64,000 bases of DNA from Gnetum montanum. Taxonomy: Eukaryota > Streptophyta > Gnetopsida > Gnetales > Gnetaceae. Of this stretch, positions 35,613 through 47,057 are shown piece by piece (the stretch's first letter is position 1; every line of letters starts with the position of its first letter). The DNA is taken from positions 143,180 through 207,179 of the forward strand of contig MNCI01025069.1 in NCBI GenBank assembly GCA_015680685.1, read 5' to 3'. The notes below the pieces were generated by a model. It ran no database searches, was not told the origin of the DNA, and saw only the letters and a list, made by a program, of their open reading frames with translations. A program made the position numbers and the translations under genes.

Positions 35613-37362
35613 AGAAAATAAAATTATTTCTACTACAACGGAGTACATTAAATATTACAAAATGAAATACAAATATAGCAACTACCTAGTAAAACAATAA
35701 AGGCATCTGAGTACTCTGTCATCATTGCTTTCCCCTTGTGCATAGTGTTAACAATATGGAAATTATCAATTGTTTTACCAATTTTCTATGTGTAGTAAAA
35801 ATCATAAGAAAATACTTAAACTATTAATATGATATGTACAAATACACTACGCTAACAAAAGATAGTTGTTACTATAATAGTACCTACTCAGATGCAATAA
35901 ATTTTGGTCCCACTCTGTTATTTAAAGATATAAATAATAATCAACTAATAAATTCACAAGCTAAATACCTTAATAAGAATCCAAAGTCATAATCTTACCC
36001 AAGAACATTTCCTCCCCTACTAAAAATAGTGTTAGCTACAACATCCATTAGCCCAATGCTTCCTCTACCATATATTAATTCAATCTTTCTTCCAACCTTC
36101 GTACCAAAACAACTAAATTAAATAAACAAAAACATATAAATTTGTTATACATACCTTGAAAATTAGTCACAACTAACATTACCATTTCTAATCCAAATTT
36201 TTTTGTAGCATTTTCAAATCTATTATGCTTACCTTATTGACTTGCACAAAAAACACAAATTCTTGTCATTCTACTAATTCAGACTTGTCAACACATGTCA
36301 TTCATTGGATCAAAATGCATCTTGCCATTTATAAGCTATCGAGAGGACCAACTACTAGAACATGTTCTTCCCAATGCAAAAAAAATATAAAATAATGTAT
36401 TACTTTTTGTCATATTGTCACTCTCTTGATAATGATGTCTCCTTTTTTTCAACCATGACTATATCTAATAACAAAAGATTCGATCTCCTTCTCTAGCACA
36501 ACAATAACAATGTATCGATATATTCCAAACTTCCATAATGTAACCACTTATTAGTCATGACAACATGTCTGCATCAATGATAACAATGCCACTCTATCCA
36601 TGCATGCCAAAGAAAAAGCTCTCTAATAATTTTACCAATTATCAAGTGTATGATCAATTGCAATCAAAGCATTATTGCATTGAACATATTTAATCTATCT
36701 TTTTGTACTTTGCATGACAGCTTTTTCCAAATAGTCTTTTCAAAGATATAGACATGTAAGGTTAAAAAATTCTATCGTGAATATAGAATCAACATGTCAT
36801 CCAATTTGCATAGAACAAAATACTATCCAATTTGCAAATGGATATAGAAGGAACACATTACCAATAGTAAGTGGATCTCCTTGCATATGGTGCATGTGAA
36901 TGGAAAAAACCATTTAAAAAATCAATGATAGCATATGAATTATAAATGAACCATTCTTAACATTAATACATGTGAAGATTGACTGATAAACAATTTCTAG
37001 CATCAGTAGTGATGACGGTGGACTGCAATTATCTATAGAAAAAGGCAAAGAAAGTTCTAAATTCAACCCATTTTCACCTCTAAATTTAGAGTGAAATTTT
37101 GATGGCAAAGTGGTTGCTCTATGTTATATAACTGTCCTAGCCTATTATTTTTTTCTATTTGAATCAACTGTAATAAACTATTCAAATGGTTTCATTAGAT
37201 ATTTTTGGAATTACGTATTTATCTATGTAAACAATCAAAATGTCCACTGTGTAAGATTTTTGAATTCTCTTACCTCTAATTCAAGAAATTATATTTATTT
37301 TTTATCTCCTTCAAATTTTATGATGACCATGTCCTAATGTAAAACCATCATTCACCACATGA
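35613..37362. other. AT-rich DNA, no gene seen
   Basis: Holds a fragment (about 36720-36935) similar to the tandem repeat at 10380-10480. Open stretches at 36914-37337 show no domain. Confidence 0.4.
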
Positions 37363-37570
37363 TGATAAAGTCATAATAGCCTTCAACATTTAACAATCCA
37401 ACTGAAAATAAATAAGAAAAATTATTAACTAATTTTTGACATTAATGATTATAAATTATGCCTAATGTTACAACATCATCAAACATACTAGCATGTTATG
37501 AATTCCAAGTTATCTCCAACTAATAACCTCCATAACTTCTTCCATGATCCCAAAACCACCTAGTAATAAG
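37363..37570 (+). repeat. 210-base repeat, copy at 37.4 kb
   Basis: Near-identical partner of 35403-35612. Confidence 0.85.
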
Positions 37571-38469
37571 AAAGCATGATAACTAAAAACCAATGATGTA
37601 AGATTACTTTTGTTGTAACTTCTTCCATTATAAGATTACTTTCATAACTTACAACCATAACTTCTATAAGGCATCATGGGTTTTTAGTTATCTTTAAAGT
37701 GTAACCCTAAACCCTAAACCAAACAGCTACCATGTTTTACAATGGAAAGAAAAATAGTAATAAGCTGCAAAACAAAAGAAAGATCAGTTTTCCTTTCTTG
37801 GTGGAATTAGGATCTCAAGAAAAGAATAAATTTAAAGTAGCAATAGATCACTAAACTAGACACACTATGGCAATAACCCATAAATAGTAGTAACTATGGG
37901 TTTTGGAAGATCAAGAAACCAATTCAAATAAATAAGTGAAGCTAAACAGTGAATTTGTTTTCATTCCTATCTAGTTAGGTTATGAAAGAAGAAGATCTCT
38001 AGATTTTACAACAAGGTGAAGGATGACTACTATGCCTTCTATTGTTTGGAACTCATTATGCCACTAATGCTTCTACTGTTTCTGCTAACCAAGAATTTAG
38101 CAACCTCGCAACTATTAGTTATCATGGATATGGATGTGGTTCATATCAATAAGACCTAGAAGAGGTTCGTCCAAATCCTTTGTATCTAGAATGTAATCAT
38201 GGCTACAACTTGAGTGCTTCTATCTAATTAATATACCTATCATTATGTATTAGCAACTATCCTATACCTATCTTTACCAAGTATTCTTTTTTTTTTTTTT
38301 TTGCTTCCCACTTTAGCTCCAATAATAGGAGATGTTTCTAATTATATATGCTTGTGAGTATGGTTACTTACCAATATTCTCCTAGTTCATAAATGATCAT
38401 AAGTTTGATTCAGGCATAGAAATTAACATGAAAATATAACCTTATCTTGTAAATATCTTGATGTAGAAT
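37571..38469. other. Flank of element C, no gene seen
   Basis: AT-rich sequence with a T-run at about 38287-38302. No coding frame is supported. Confidence 0.4.
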
Positions 38470-38474
38470 GCTCA
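38470..38474. repeat. Target-site duplication of element C, left
   Basis: GCTCA, matched exactly at 63423-63427. Confidence 0.88.
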
Positions 38475-39939
38475 TGTAACACCTCACCTAGCTAGGGCAG
38501 GGTGATGCCTAGGATCAAGTAATCTTACAATGGAAGCATGATAACTAAAAACCAATTATGTGTAGAATACATGATATTAAGGAAGGTCAAACTGCATAGA
38601 AATTTCATACCACACCAAAAACTAAACATACACTTCAATTTATTATGCACTACTTTGCTAAAATACAAAAACACATAAGCATCATCATTGTATATATAAG
38701 AGTACAAAGAGTTTCATAAAATAATACATAGTCCATACTAATATACATGGAAATATACGTTAACCAAGCACTGAAGATTTTCCCCCCTCTGCTCTCCCTC
38801 TCCATGTTCGTCTAGGCTCCTATGCCCTTAACCTGTAATTTAATAACGTTAGAACACAAATGAGTGGGAAGCCTTTACACTTCCCCTACTAGATGGTTGA
38901 CAAGTGGTGCACTAGAGGAGAGGAGTGGAATAAAAGGCAACCTATAACAACTATTAGTCTTACGCATGCTCAAAACAACACACATACCATATCACCCATA
39001 ATGCTAACATAATCATTATCGAAGAGGATAGATGGCTATTATACAACCACAGATAAAGCCACGATTCGACATCATCCATCATGTCCATGTCATCATACCC
39101 ATGATATATTATTAAATAGTCCATGATCCACACAATCATTATCTAATCATAGCACATATTATCAACAATATGACTCAAAAATTGATACTATCATATACAA
39201 TGGCCATGTGGTCACTAGCATATCCACACTCAGTGTAGCATGTGAAATGTTGCCATGAGTACTCATAACAGCCATTGCCTATAGGTCTTTTATTAGTCTT
39301 TTATTTATCCAACTAGTGCTAAGGTCTCTCAGCCTACAACCCACAATCACTAGCCTTCTAGAGGATTGGCAATATGCCATGTACTAGTTGTAGGGATGAA
39401 CACACCTACACTCTCCCACTCTCAGGATGAGGCCTGAGATAGGAGCCTCATCGATGCATCATAGTGGCATTCAATCCATACTACCTCTAGGGTGCCTCAT
39501 CACCAACCAATCCACACCCTCATGCTAGCACCACCTAAGAACGATCATCACAAGATTCATCGCAAAGACATGTACACATTCTGTCTAGCTTAAGCCAATG
39601 CATGTCATAAGCATAACACATCCAACAAAAACATAACATAGCCACATATATCCACACCTACCAGTTGCAGTCATTCCATGAAAATAATACCACGATTGGA
39701 CAAAACAACATTAATACCATGATATGACAAAACAATACCATATTTCTCAGATTGCATGTAAAATCCACATAAATGACCACTATAAGAACCTTTAAAATGA
39801 TATATGCCCAAAGAGAAAACCAATCCCATGATTAAAAAGTACTTCCCAAAATGATCCCAATGACACTAATTTTACCTAAATCAACCTCCTAGAAGCAAAG
39901 TTATGCATGTTTAAGGTTTTAATAACATAATATTTAATT
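38475..39939 (-). repeat. Element C 3' LTR, outer part
   Basis: Matches 51572-52478 and then 61603-62170 across the element B insertion point (the uninterrupted site here reads atatgccatgtac at about 39370). Homology stops at atatttaatt near 39939 and resumes at about 45811. Confidence 0.88.
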
Positions 39940-40036
39940 TACCAACTCTTGCCCAAATCAATCTTTCCTCACTTTCACTCAAATTGCTCATGATAAATTC
40001 TTAGATTTCTCAATATATTGGAAGAGTCTTAGATCC

Positions 40037-40042
40037 TTTATT
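40037..40042 (-). terminator. Candidate polyadenylation signal of the pararetrovirus
   Basis: AATAAA on the minus strand, about 140 bases downstream of the TATA-like box. That spacing suits a terminally redundant pregenomic RNA. Confidence 0.45.
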
Positions 40043-40180
40043 CACACTACACTACAAGAGAGCAAAGATACAAAGACAAACTCAAACACTTAGGGGATTC
40101 TTGAAAGGAATGCTTGCAATGCGCAATGAGCAGTTATTGCAATTTCTCTTCTGATGCCTCCTAACCATTCCAAACTTCTC

Positions 40181-40189
40181 CTCTTATAG
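40181..40189 (-). promoter_or_regulatory. TATA-like box of the pararetrovirus
   Basis: CTATAAGAG on the minus strand in the non-coding region after the last viral frame. This is where a caulimovirid pregenomic RNA promoter is expected. Confidence 0.45.
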
Positions 40190-40343
40190 GAGTTTAGAAC
40201 ATTGTTGGTAGTGTGTTCAAACAACCACCTCATTACTAAACTTTATCCCAAAGGAATCTACTTTACAAAAGCTACTTTAGAAAAGTAGCATGTAGACATA
40301 CTTTACAGAGCATCCTTACTATACATGACACTCTTGATACAAT

Positions 40344-41044
40344 TATACATTGCCAAGGTAATCATAGCCTTTTTCTGAGTTGACATAATCATCTTCTAGT
40401 GGGCTCCATGGATGAGGTGATGGAGGTGGAGTGAAGATATATGATGGAGGTTTTTTATAATGAAAATCTAGGATTTGATATCCTATACTATTGGCGTGGG
40501 CATGTGCGATTCTTTGGTTGAGAATTTTGTGATTGAGTGTCCTTGGATTTAGATTACCATGTTCCTAAAAATATTGTTCAATATCCCTTTTATTGCTGGT
40601 GTAGGTATCCTAGAGGAATGCATAACCCCAAGGGTTAGACCAATCAATTCTATGAGTAATGCAATTGACCAGATAATAATGGAGGTTTTCTCCATAGGTT
40701 AATGTATGCCAGCCTCTTTCCTGAAGGTTACTATAGTAGGTGAAGTCTCCAAGATGCTCATTATGTCTCCTAAACAAGTATCCTAGATAAGTGGAAGAAT
40801 AATACTGAGGAGTATGACCCAACTTATCCCACCATTGTCAGAAGATTTCATTGGGACCTTCCCAATTGTTAATTTCTATGTGGTAATGATGGAATGGACT
40901 AGGATGATACAAATGCCAATGCAGAAGGTTATCAATTATATAAGCACCTTCATCATCTTCATCATCACCAAAGTATGGAGGATGAGGATCAAAATTGAGA
41001 TTGGTCATTCCGACAAAGGTGGTGGTGGTGATTGGAGGGATCAT
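40344..41044 (-). pseudogene. Extra frame downstream of the viral RNase H, function unknown
   Basis: One frame runs about 233 codons from ATG 41044 to TAA 40346-40344 with only three internal stops (TGA at about 40837, TAGs at about 40610 and 40560). The composition is rich in Tyr, His, Trp and Asn, with a Pro-rich, acidic C-terminal tail. No zinc knuckle, protease or polymerase motif is seen. Its place, between RNase H and the presumed pregenomic RNA promoter, is that of a separate 3' gene. In caulimoviruses a translation transactivator can lie near there, but I see no sequence evidence for that function. Confidence 0.5.
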
Positions 41045-41280
41045 GGAATACAAGTTAATTGTTTGATATGCCAAGCATGGTTCTCATAACTAAAAATCTT
41101 ATTAACCTTTCAAAGTCTACACCATGATGAATCCTTTGAGCTTCATGTTCTAGGGTAGGCATGAAAATTTCATTAGCTCTGTAGGCTCTTATTCTTTTTG
41201 AAAACCTAAGTAACCATCCTTCTTAGGTTAGAATATCTACAAGATAAAACAACAAAAAACATTAGTAGTCTTAACTAGAG

Positions 41281-42620
41281 AGTTGGAACTCTTTGGTTAA
41301 GAAATCAGCCAAATTGCTATGCCAACCATCTATATATTCTAAAGTAAACTCAAAATTAGCAAGAAATAAGGCCCATCTAATCAATCTAGTATGTGCAACC
41401 TTATTTAATTTTTTAGAGGAAAGGTATTTGTTGAAATGTTTAAGATAACTTCTAACTATAAACTACTAGTTCTATACAAACAGCTTGAATTTTTCAATTC
41501 CTTTTACAATGGCCAGAAGTTCTTTATGTGTGCTATGGTAGTTGAGTTGAGGAGGATTAAACTTGCCTGAGGCATATTTGCATATCCTTACTACCTTGTC
41601 TTTGTTTTTTTTCTTTAAGGGTAGCTCCATAGCATTCTTGTGAAGCATCTATCTTTATGATCAAGTGTCCATCAAAAGGTAATTGTAATTTGGCGAGATG
41701 GGAACATTGTTGTTTGATATGAGAGATAATTTGACTATGTTTTTGAGTCCAAGGAGGAGGATTCTGACCTCTTTGTTCATTAAGAAGTTTTCTATCCTTA
41801 GCTAGGCTTTTATAGAAGCTTGAGACATAGTTTATGCATCCTAGGAATCTTTGCAATTGTGTTTTATCCTTGAGTTCATCTGGAAATTGGTTGATGGATT
41901 TTAAGATATGATCTTGTAGAGTGACTATTCCTTGAGCAATTTCCACTCCTAAAAATTCTATTTTTTCTTTTCCTATTTGCATTTTTGTTGGGGATAGTAC
42001 TAAGCCATTTTTTTCTATAATTTGAAAGAACGTCTCTAAATGTTCTAGATGTTCTTTTGGATTCTTACTCATGATAAGAATATCATCAATGTAAAGCATA
42101 ATGAAGGGATAAGAACTAAAGATAGAATCCATACATTTCTAAAATATTGAAGTAGTATTCAAACTAAAAGGAAGAATCGTCCATTCATATAATCCACCTA
42201 GAACCATAAAAGCTATCTTTCATCTATCCTATGGTTGTATTTGGATTTGCGAATACCTAGATTTTAGATCAAACTTTGAATATATGTGTGTATGTACTAA
42301 TCTTTGAAATAAATCATCCTTGCTCAGAATTGGATGTTGCACAGGTTTTACAATATCATTCAATGGCTTATAATTGACTACTAACTGCTTCTTTCCTCTC
42401 ACTTGTTTTGCCCTTTTGTTGACAAAGAAAGTAGTGCAAGCAAACATCTTATTACTTGACTATATGAGATTCTTTTGTTTTAGTGTCTCTATTTCTTTAT
42501 CACATTATTTTTTTTAAGGAAGGAGACATTCCTATATGGTGAGCTTTGGCTTTGATCTTCATTTTTTCTTGTAACTCTATGCTGCACCAATGTTCTTTCT
42601 TATTTCTAAAGATTGTGGGG
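41281..42620 (-). pseudogene. Pararetrovirus reverse transcriptase and RNase H
   Basis: Reverse transcriptase starts near 42600. The fingers segment with the FFVNKR and VNYKPLND motifs lies at 42447-42229. The palm segment 42132-41650 has the catalytic YIDD with both Asp codons at 42087-42082 intact. RNase H begins with IDASQECYGA near 41665 and runs to about 41290 in a shifted frame, ending in a DFLTKEF motif. The spacing and the LQRFLG connection motif are those of Caulimoviridae. It would convert pregenomic RNA to DNA. Stops and a frameshift near 41560 disable it. Confidence 0.88.
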
Positions 42621-42670
42621 TCATCACTAACTAGTGTGAGGAGTTTTGTTTAAATACTTTCAAACTAATC

Positions 42671-42903
42671 NNNNNNNNNNNNNNNNNNNNNNNNNNNNNN
42701 NNNNNNNNNNNNNNNNNNNNNNNNNNNNNNNNNNNNNNNNNNNNNNNNNNNNNNNNNNNNNNNNNNNNNNNNNNNNNNNNNNNNNNNNNNNNNNNNNNNN
42801 NNNNNNNNNNNNNNNNNNNNNNNNNNNNNNNNNNNNNNNNNNNNNNNNNNNNNNNNNNNNNNNNNNNNNNNNNNNNNNNNNNNNNNNNNNNNNNNNNNNN
42901 NNN
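42671..42903. other. Assembly gap of 233 Ns
   Basis: Unknown sequence. It lies between the partial LTR at 42904-43310 and the start of the reverse transcriptase region, so it probably hides the rest of that insertion and part of the viral protease. Confidence 0.99.
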
Positions 42904-43310
42904 GAATGTAAAGTTCATAAAATAAAATAAAATAAAATAAAATAAATGCATAAGAAAATAAAATAAAAGAAATGCGTGAGAAGAAAAATCTCAAGTGCTG
43001 CAAGGATGAACCAAAGAGCTCTTCTTTATTGTCATACACAAGCTGTGCTCAGGTATGCAATGCTCGAATAAAGATCTGTTCACACTTAGACCTCCTGCTG
43101 CGGGCACTTGGAAAATACTCTAACTTTCAAACAGACTACAAGAGTTTCGCTACTTGTCTACTAAAAGACGTCCTTTCAATTGTGCACCTGGGCATTGTAT
43201 TTATACACTTGGGAGCAACTACTCTAATAATTAGAGTAAACCGCTAGAGTAACTACTCTAATAATTAGAATAACTACTAGAGTAACCACTAGAGTAACTT
43301 GCTCTCATCA
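42904..43310 (-). repeat. Partial LTR of an A/B-related retroelement inside the pararetrovirus
   Basis: On the minus strand it begins TGATGAGAG at 43310, has a TATA-like tataaata at about 43198-43205, and then the same segment as the LTRs of A and B (ctttattcgagcattg...tacctgagcaca, then caataaag), before an AATAA microsatellite (42918-42946) and the gap. It cuts the viral protease position. It may be a solo LTR or the end of a full element hidden by the gap. Confidence 0.75.
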
Positions 43311-43439
43311 ATAGTATAAGATCTTATACCATCTATCTTAATGTAAAATGTATAGATAGGTAGAGAGGTTTTTATTTTATTATTATTAATTAGACTAACT
43401 AGCATGGCCTGTGTCTCTTCTTGGTACTTCTGTCTCTAA

Positions 43440-45200
43440 TAACTTTCTTCTATTTTTTCTAGTTTGGCTAGTTCATCAGAGGTCCATTGTATGTATTTCC
43501 TTAGTTGTGTAATGCATTATTTCCTAAGGAAATATTTATTAAGAGGAGGGATTTTTTCTTGAGCTTATTTGCCTATAGACCTTTTAGATTTTTCTTCTTC
43601 TCCTTCTATTTCTAATTCTACTTCCTCATCCTCTTCTAGTGGTTGTTGACGATCAGGGTATTTGCTCCATTGTTCTTCTATGGCATATCTCTGTTCATCT
43701 AACTCTCTCTACTTGTCCTTTATTCGTCGTTTAATAGACATGATCTTATTGATATCATCTATTGGTTATTTTTCTAATTTTTCTTGTAGATGTTGTAATT
43801 GGGACTTGATAATCTTATAAGTTGGATCATGTTCTACAAGATCTATTTGACTATTAAAGGCCCATTCAAACCATGAGGGTTCTTGTGGAGGTGGCTTAGT
43901 TCTACAAGTATGACATGTGTTCATGTTGTAATAAGAATATGTGTTGAAATCACTATTGTGATCATACCCCCTAGATAAAAGAGAAGGATCTTCGTCATTG
44001 ATGATGAAATTCAAGTATTCATCTAATTCAATGAGGATGTCACCCAATTCAAATGGAACCATATCGTCTTGGAGAAATTCATAGTATTTTTTCGAAAGGT
44101 TGTGATGTTCAATAAAATTAACATGTTGATTGTGCTTTTCTTTATCAGGGCAGTCATGAGCAAAATGACTGTCTTGGCATATGAAACACTTTACCTATCC
44201 TTTGGAAAGCTTTTTCTTATAATGTTTGAACATACCTCTAAATATTTATTGGGGTTTGTTATTTGTATTCTTTCACCATTTCCTACATCTATATTGTTTT
44301 CTATACTTATTTTTATATGGTTTTTGACAATAATGTTTCTCTTGCCAAGTTGGTTTTAACTAGTTCCGGATAAACAAAGGTGCAAAAAGACGTTTCTAAT
44401 TATTTATTAATCTATTTGATAGAAGATTGGGCACTAAGGTCATGACAGAGGTCATGGTTTACATCATTGATAAGCTAGACAATGTAGCTAAAGATGACAT
44501 CATCTAATGTTCTATTATGATATTTTAACTCTTGTAAATATTTTTCTTCAAAAGGAGAAGGCATTGCTCCTAAAAGATGTTCCTTAGTAGATTTGTCATG
44601 CATAAGTTTCCCCCTGGAATACTAGTCTTCCATTTGAGTTAGGAACTCATCAGTATCCTAAATACATTGTAACCTAGCAATAAAAAAACATTCTCTACAT
44701 GTTGTAATATAATTTTATTTATGTCCTATAAATTCTTTAGTTATAGCATTAATAAAGAACATAAATGATCTATCTAATAATTTTTTCTTTATGTTGGCAT
44801 CTATCTAATTCCACCATCTCATAAGATTTTCTATGAAATTAAACACAGCATTCTGGATAGCATGCTTCATAGATTTTTTATCTAACATGACTTGTCTATC
44901 TATGAAAGTTGTAATCTTATCAAGAACTCGCTATCTTTGAGAAAACATATATTTATCCATTGAAAACCTTGGTTCTTGTTCATTGAGAGGTCTGGAAGAT
45001 ATTGCTTAATACTCTTCAGGATTTTGAGTATACATCTTAGGGTTTTTAAAGATATTTTCTTCCTCTGAATCTAGTTTACTCTCAGAGTCTAATATCATGG
45101 ATTGAGATTCTTCATTTGCATTTATTTTACCCTTTCCCTTTTGTTCTTTGGTAAATCTAGGTCTAGGATGGGTCACATGGTGAGATGTGTGTTGAGATTT
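43440..45200 (-). pseudogene. Pararetrovirus coat-protein-like region
   Basis: Read on the minus strand, a helical region (about 45000-44400) is followed by a Cys-His knuckle at 44188-44150 (CX2CX3HX4C, one residue shorter than the usual CX2CX4HX4C). An acidic stretch is open at 44062-43766, and a charged coiled-coil-like region rich in Glu, Lys and Gln lies at about 43770-43440. The order resembles the coat protein of caulimovirids, which packages pregenomic RNA. Several stops. The start of the following protease is interrupted at 43310. Confidence 0.6.
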
Positions 45201-45810
45201 TAAATAATTTGTATTTGTTCCCCATGAAATAATGTGTTCATCAAATGGTAATTATGTTTTTATACTGACAATCTAGGAAAGCTTAAAAACTGAGTACCTA
45301 TTGTAGCATAAACACTACCTACTTTCATATCTAATAGAATATCAGTAATAACCATTAGAGTATTATGTAAATGATGGTCCCTAAGAGATCATGTAAAGTT
45401 GGGTAGTGTTACTACCAATGCATCAAATTCAAGGTGACCTTTAGCTTGTGTGATTATGGCATCCTGAAACCTCTTGAATCATCTATCAACTAGAGCAAGC
45501 TAGTATGGATTTTTAAGTTGGTAGTTAAAATGAGGGTGGATATGGATATCAATCAGCAATATGAATGTAATTATATCTAGCTTGAATCCACTGCCTAACC
45601 TCATCCCCCGAGAAAAAAGATAGTGCTACTGGCTGAAACCCAAGCTTTATTAGGTTCCTCTACTCCTTATGCTCATCACATTTCTACCTTCTGTAGTACT
45701 TTTGGTTGCTCTACTATGCCTCTAGTCCCAAGACAACATGAAATTTATCCATTAAAAAAGCTTAGTCCCTTAGAATCAATTACCTCTATGCATTTTTGTG
45801 AATGTGAATT
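45201..45810 (-). other. Pararetrovirus 5' region, unidentified
   Basis: Mostly open in one minus-strand frame with stops (TQAKGHLEFDALVVTLPNF, then MVITDILLDMKVGSVYA, about 45470-45290). It occupies the place of the movement protein or the N-terminus of the polyprotein, but I cannot assign it. Confidence 0.35.
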
Positions 45811-47057
45811 ACCGCCAAGAAGGATTGGAACTCCAAAAATTCTCATGGCCCAACAGGTCCCAAAAAAATCATAGTCCAATCATACTAGTCTCATTAACAT
45901 CACATATCATATTCTACAAGTCCACATCTTACCATACATCACATATATATTACTACACAATTCATAACCAAAATCAAAAAATTTTGGGAAATAGGTAAAA
46001 TAATATGTCTAATCTCAATCTTTGAGCTATCCCTCCCACATGCCCACATCACATAATCATATACACTAATCTAAAAATATAGGGAAAGGGTAAAGACAAC
46101 CCACCAATTAAAATTGCTGGGGCAGAAAGGCCAAAACAAGCAAAAAACCCTCAAAAATGAAGTAGAACTCCATCTTGTTTACAACAAGTTCTGCACCCAC
46201 GTAGATATGACCACAACAATTCCAAATCTAGGTTTAGAGCAAGTAAAAGCCATCCACAAAGCTTAGAATTTAGAAAAATGTGAAACAAAAGAAGAGAGAA
46301 GAAAGAAAAATGACAAAACAAGCTCTTGTATATTTCTATTAATAGGAACACACCCATAGAAAAAATAGAAATCCAAAGTCCAATTTCTATGGATAAGTAG
46401 TGCTAAGGTGAGGCAGTGGGTACAAAAAAAAAAAAATATAACCTATATTTTTTTACTATATGCTTTTTATTAAAACAAAAAACCAATGATGCACTTCTTT
46501 TCTCACGTGATGTGAGTTCACTTTTTATTTTTTTCCTTTTGAATTGTTTATTATTTTTTAACTGGACTATTTTCATAGGCTATCTTTATTTTTTCCTTTG
46601 CAACTAATGTCGTGAACTTTAATCATGTGTAACAAGCACATCGAGACTCCAAATCAAAATTCCTTTGAACCTATGAGAGCCTTATCAAACACTCTACACA
46701 TTCACATGCCAAAATTAGACGCAAACATCATGCAACATAGTGCTATAGTGTAAATGCATAAATACCAAAATCAAACGTAAAGTATAATGACATACCAGAT
46801 AGGTGCTCTTGTAATCCAATCCAACACCCCTACCAGCAACTTCACCTAGCTAACACATAACGCAAGGCTAGTGTACATAATCACATTAGTTAAGCATGTA
46901 AATACATCATGATTGTAACATAAAGATAAAGCCTCATAACATATAAAATACATTTATAATACATTAACTCATCCCTGACAACCCACTAGGACTCCACATG
47001 TAATGTATAAATTGTAAGCATATGACCATACCTAATGTCTTTGGATGGGATGTAATG
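45811..47057 (-). repeat. Element C 3' LTR, inner part
   Basis: Resumes the LTR homology after the pararetrovirus and matches 62180-63422. It ends at GGGATGTAATG near 47057, next to the chromodomain end of pol. Confidence 0.88.

Larger units (their letters stand above)
39940..45810 (-). mobile_element. Endogenous pararetrovirus, Caulimoviridae-like
   Basis: About 5.9 kb inserted in the 3' LTR of element C, minus strand, with no LTRs of its own. Order: unidentified N-terminal region and coat-protein-like region with a Cys-His knuckle, a broken protease position, reverse transcriptase and RNase H whose sequence is closer to caulimovirids than to Ty3 elements, a further frame, then a TATA-like box and an AATAAA. 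The host LTR has (t)aatt at both junctions, which could be a short target duplication or microhomology. Stops, frameshifts, an inner LTR insertion and a gap make it inactive. Gymnosperm genomes are known to carry such endogenous caulimovirids; the genus cannot be fixed here. Confidence 0.85.

Noticed and set aside
37703-37720. aaccctaaaccctaaacc, a telomere-like word
   Set aside because: Only about two and a half units. Short telo-box words are common in plant DNA and this is not an interstitial telomere array.
40814-41089. Plus-strand frame of about 90 codons
   Set aside because: It is the antisense shadow of the pararetrovirus 3' frame.
42631-43039. Frames running through the N block
   Set aside because: They are open only because Ns contain no stops.
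39940-45810. A Ty3 or Ty1 LTR element instead of a pararetrovirus
   Set aside because: There are no terminal LTRs and no integrase, and the reverse transcriptase-RNase H junction follows Caulimoviridae.
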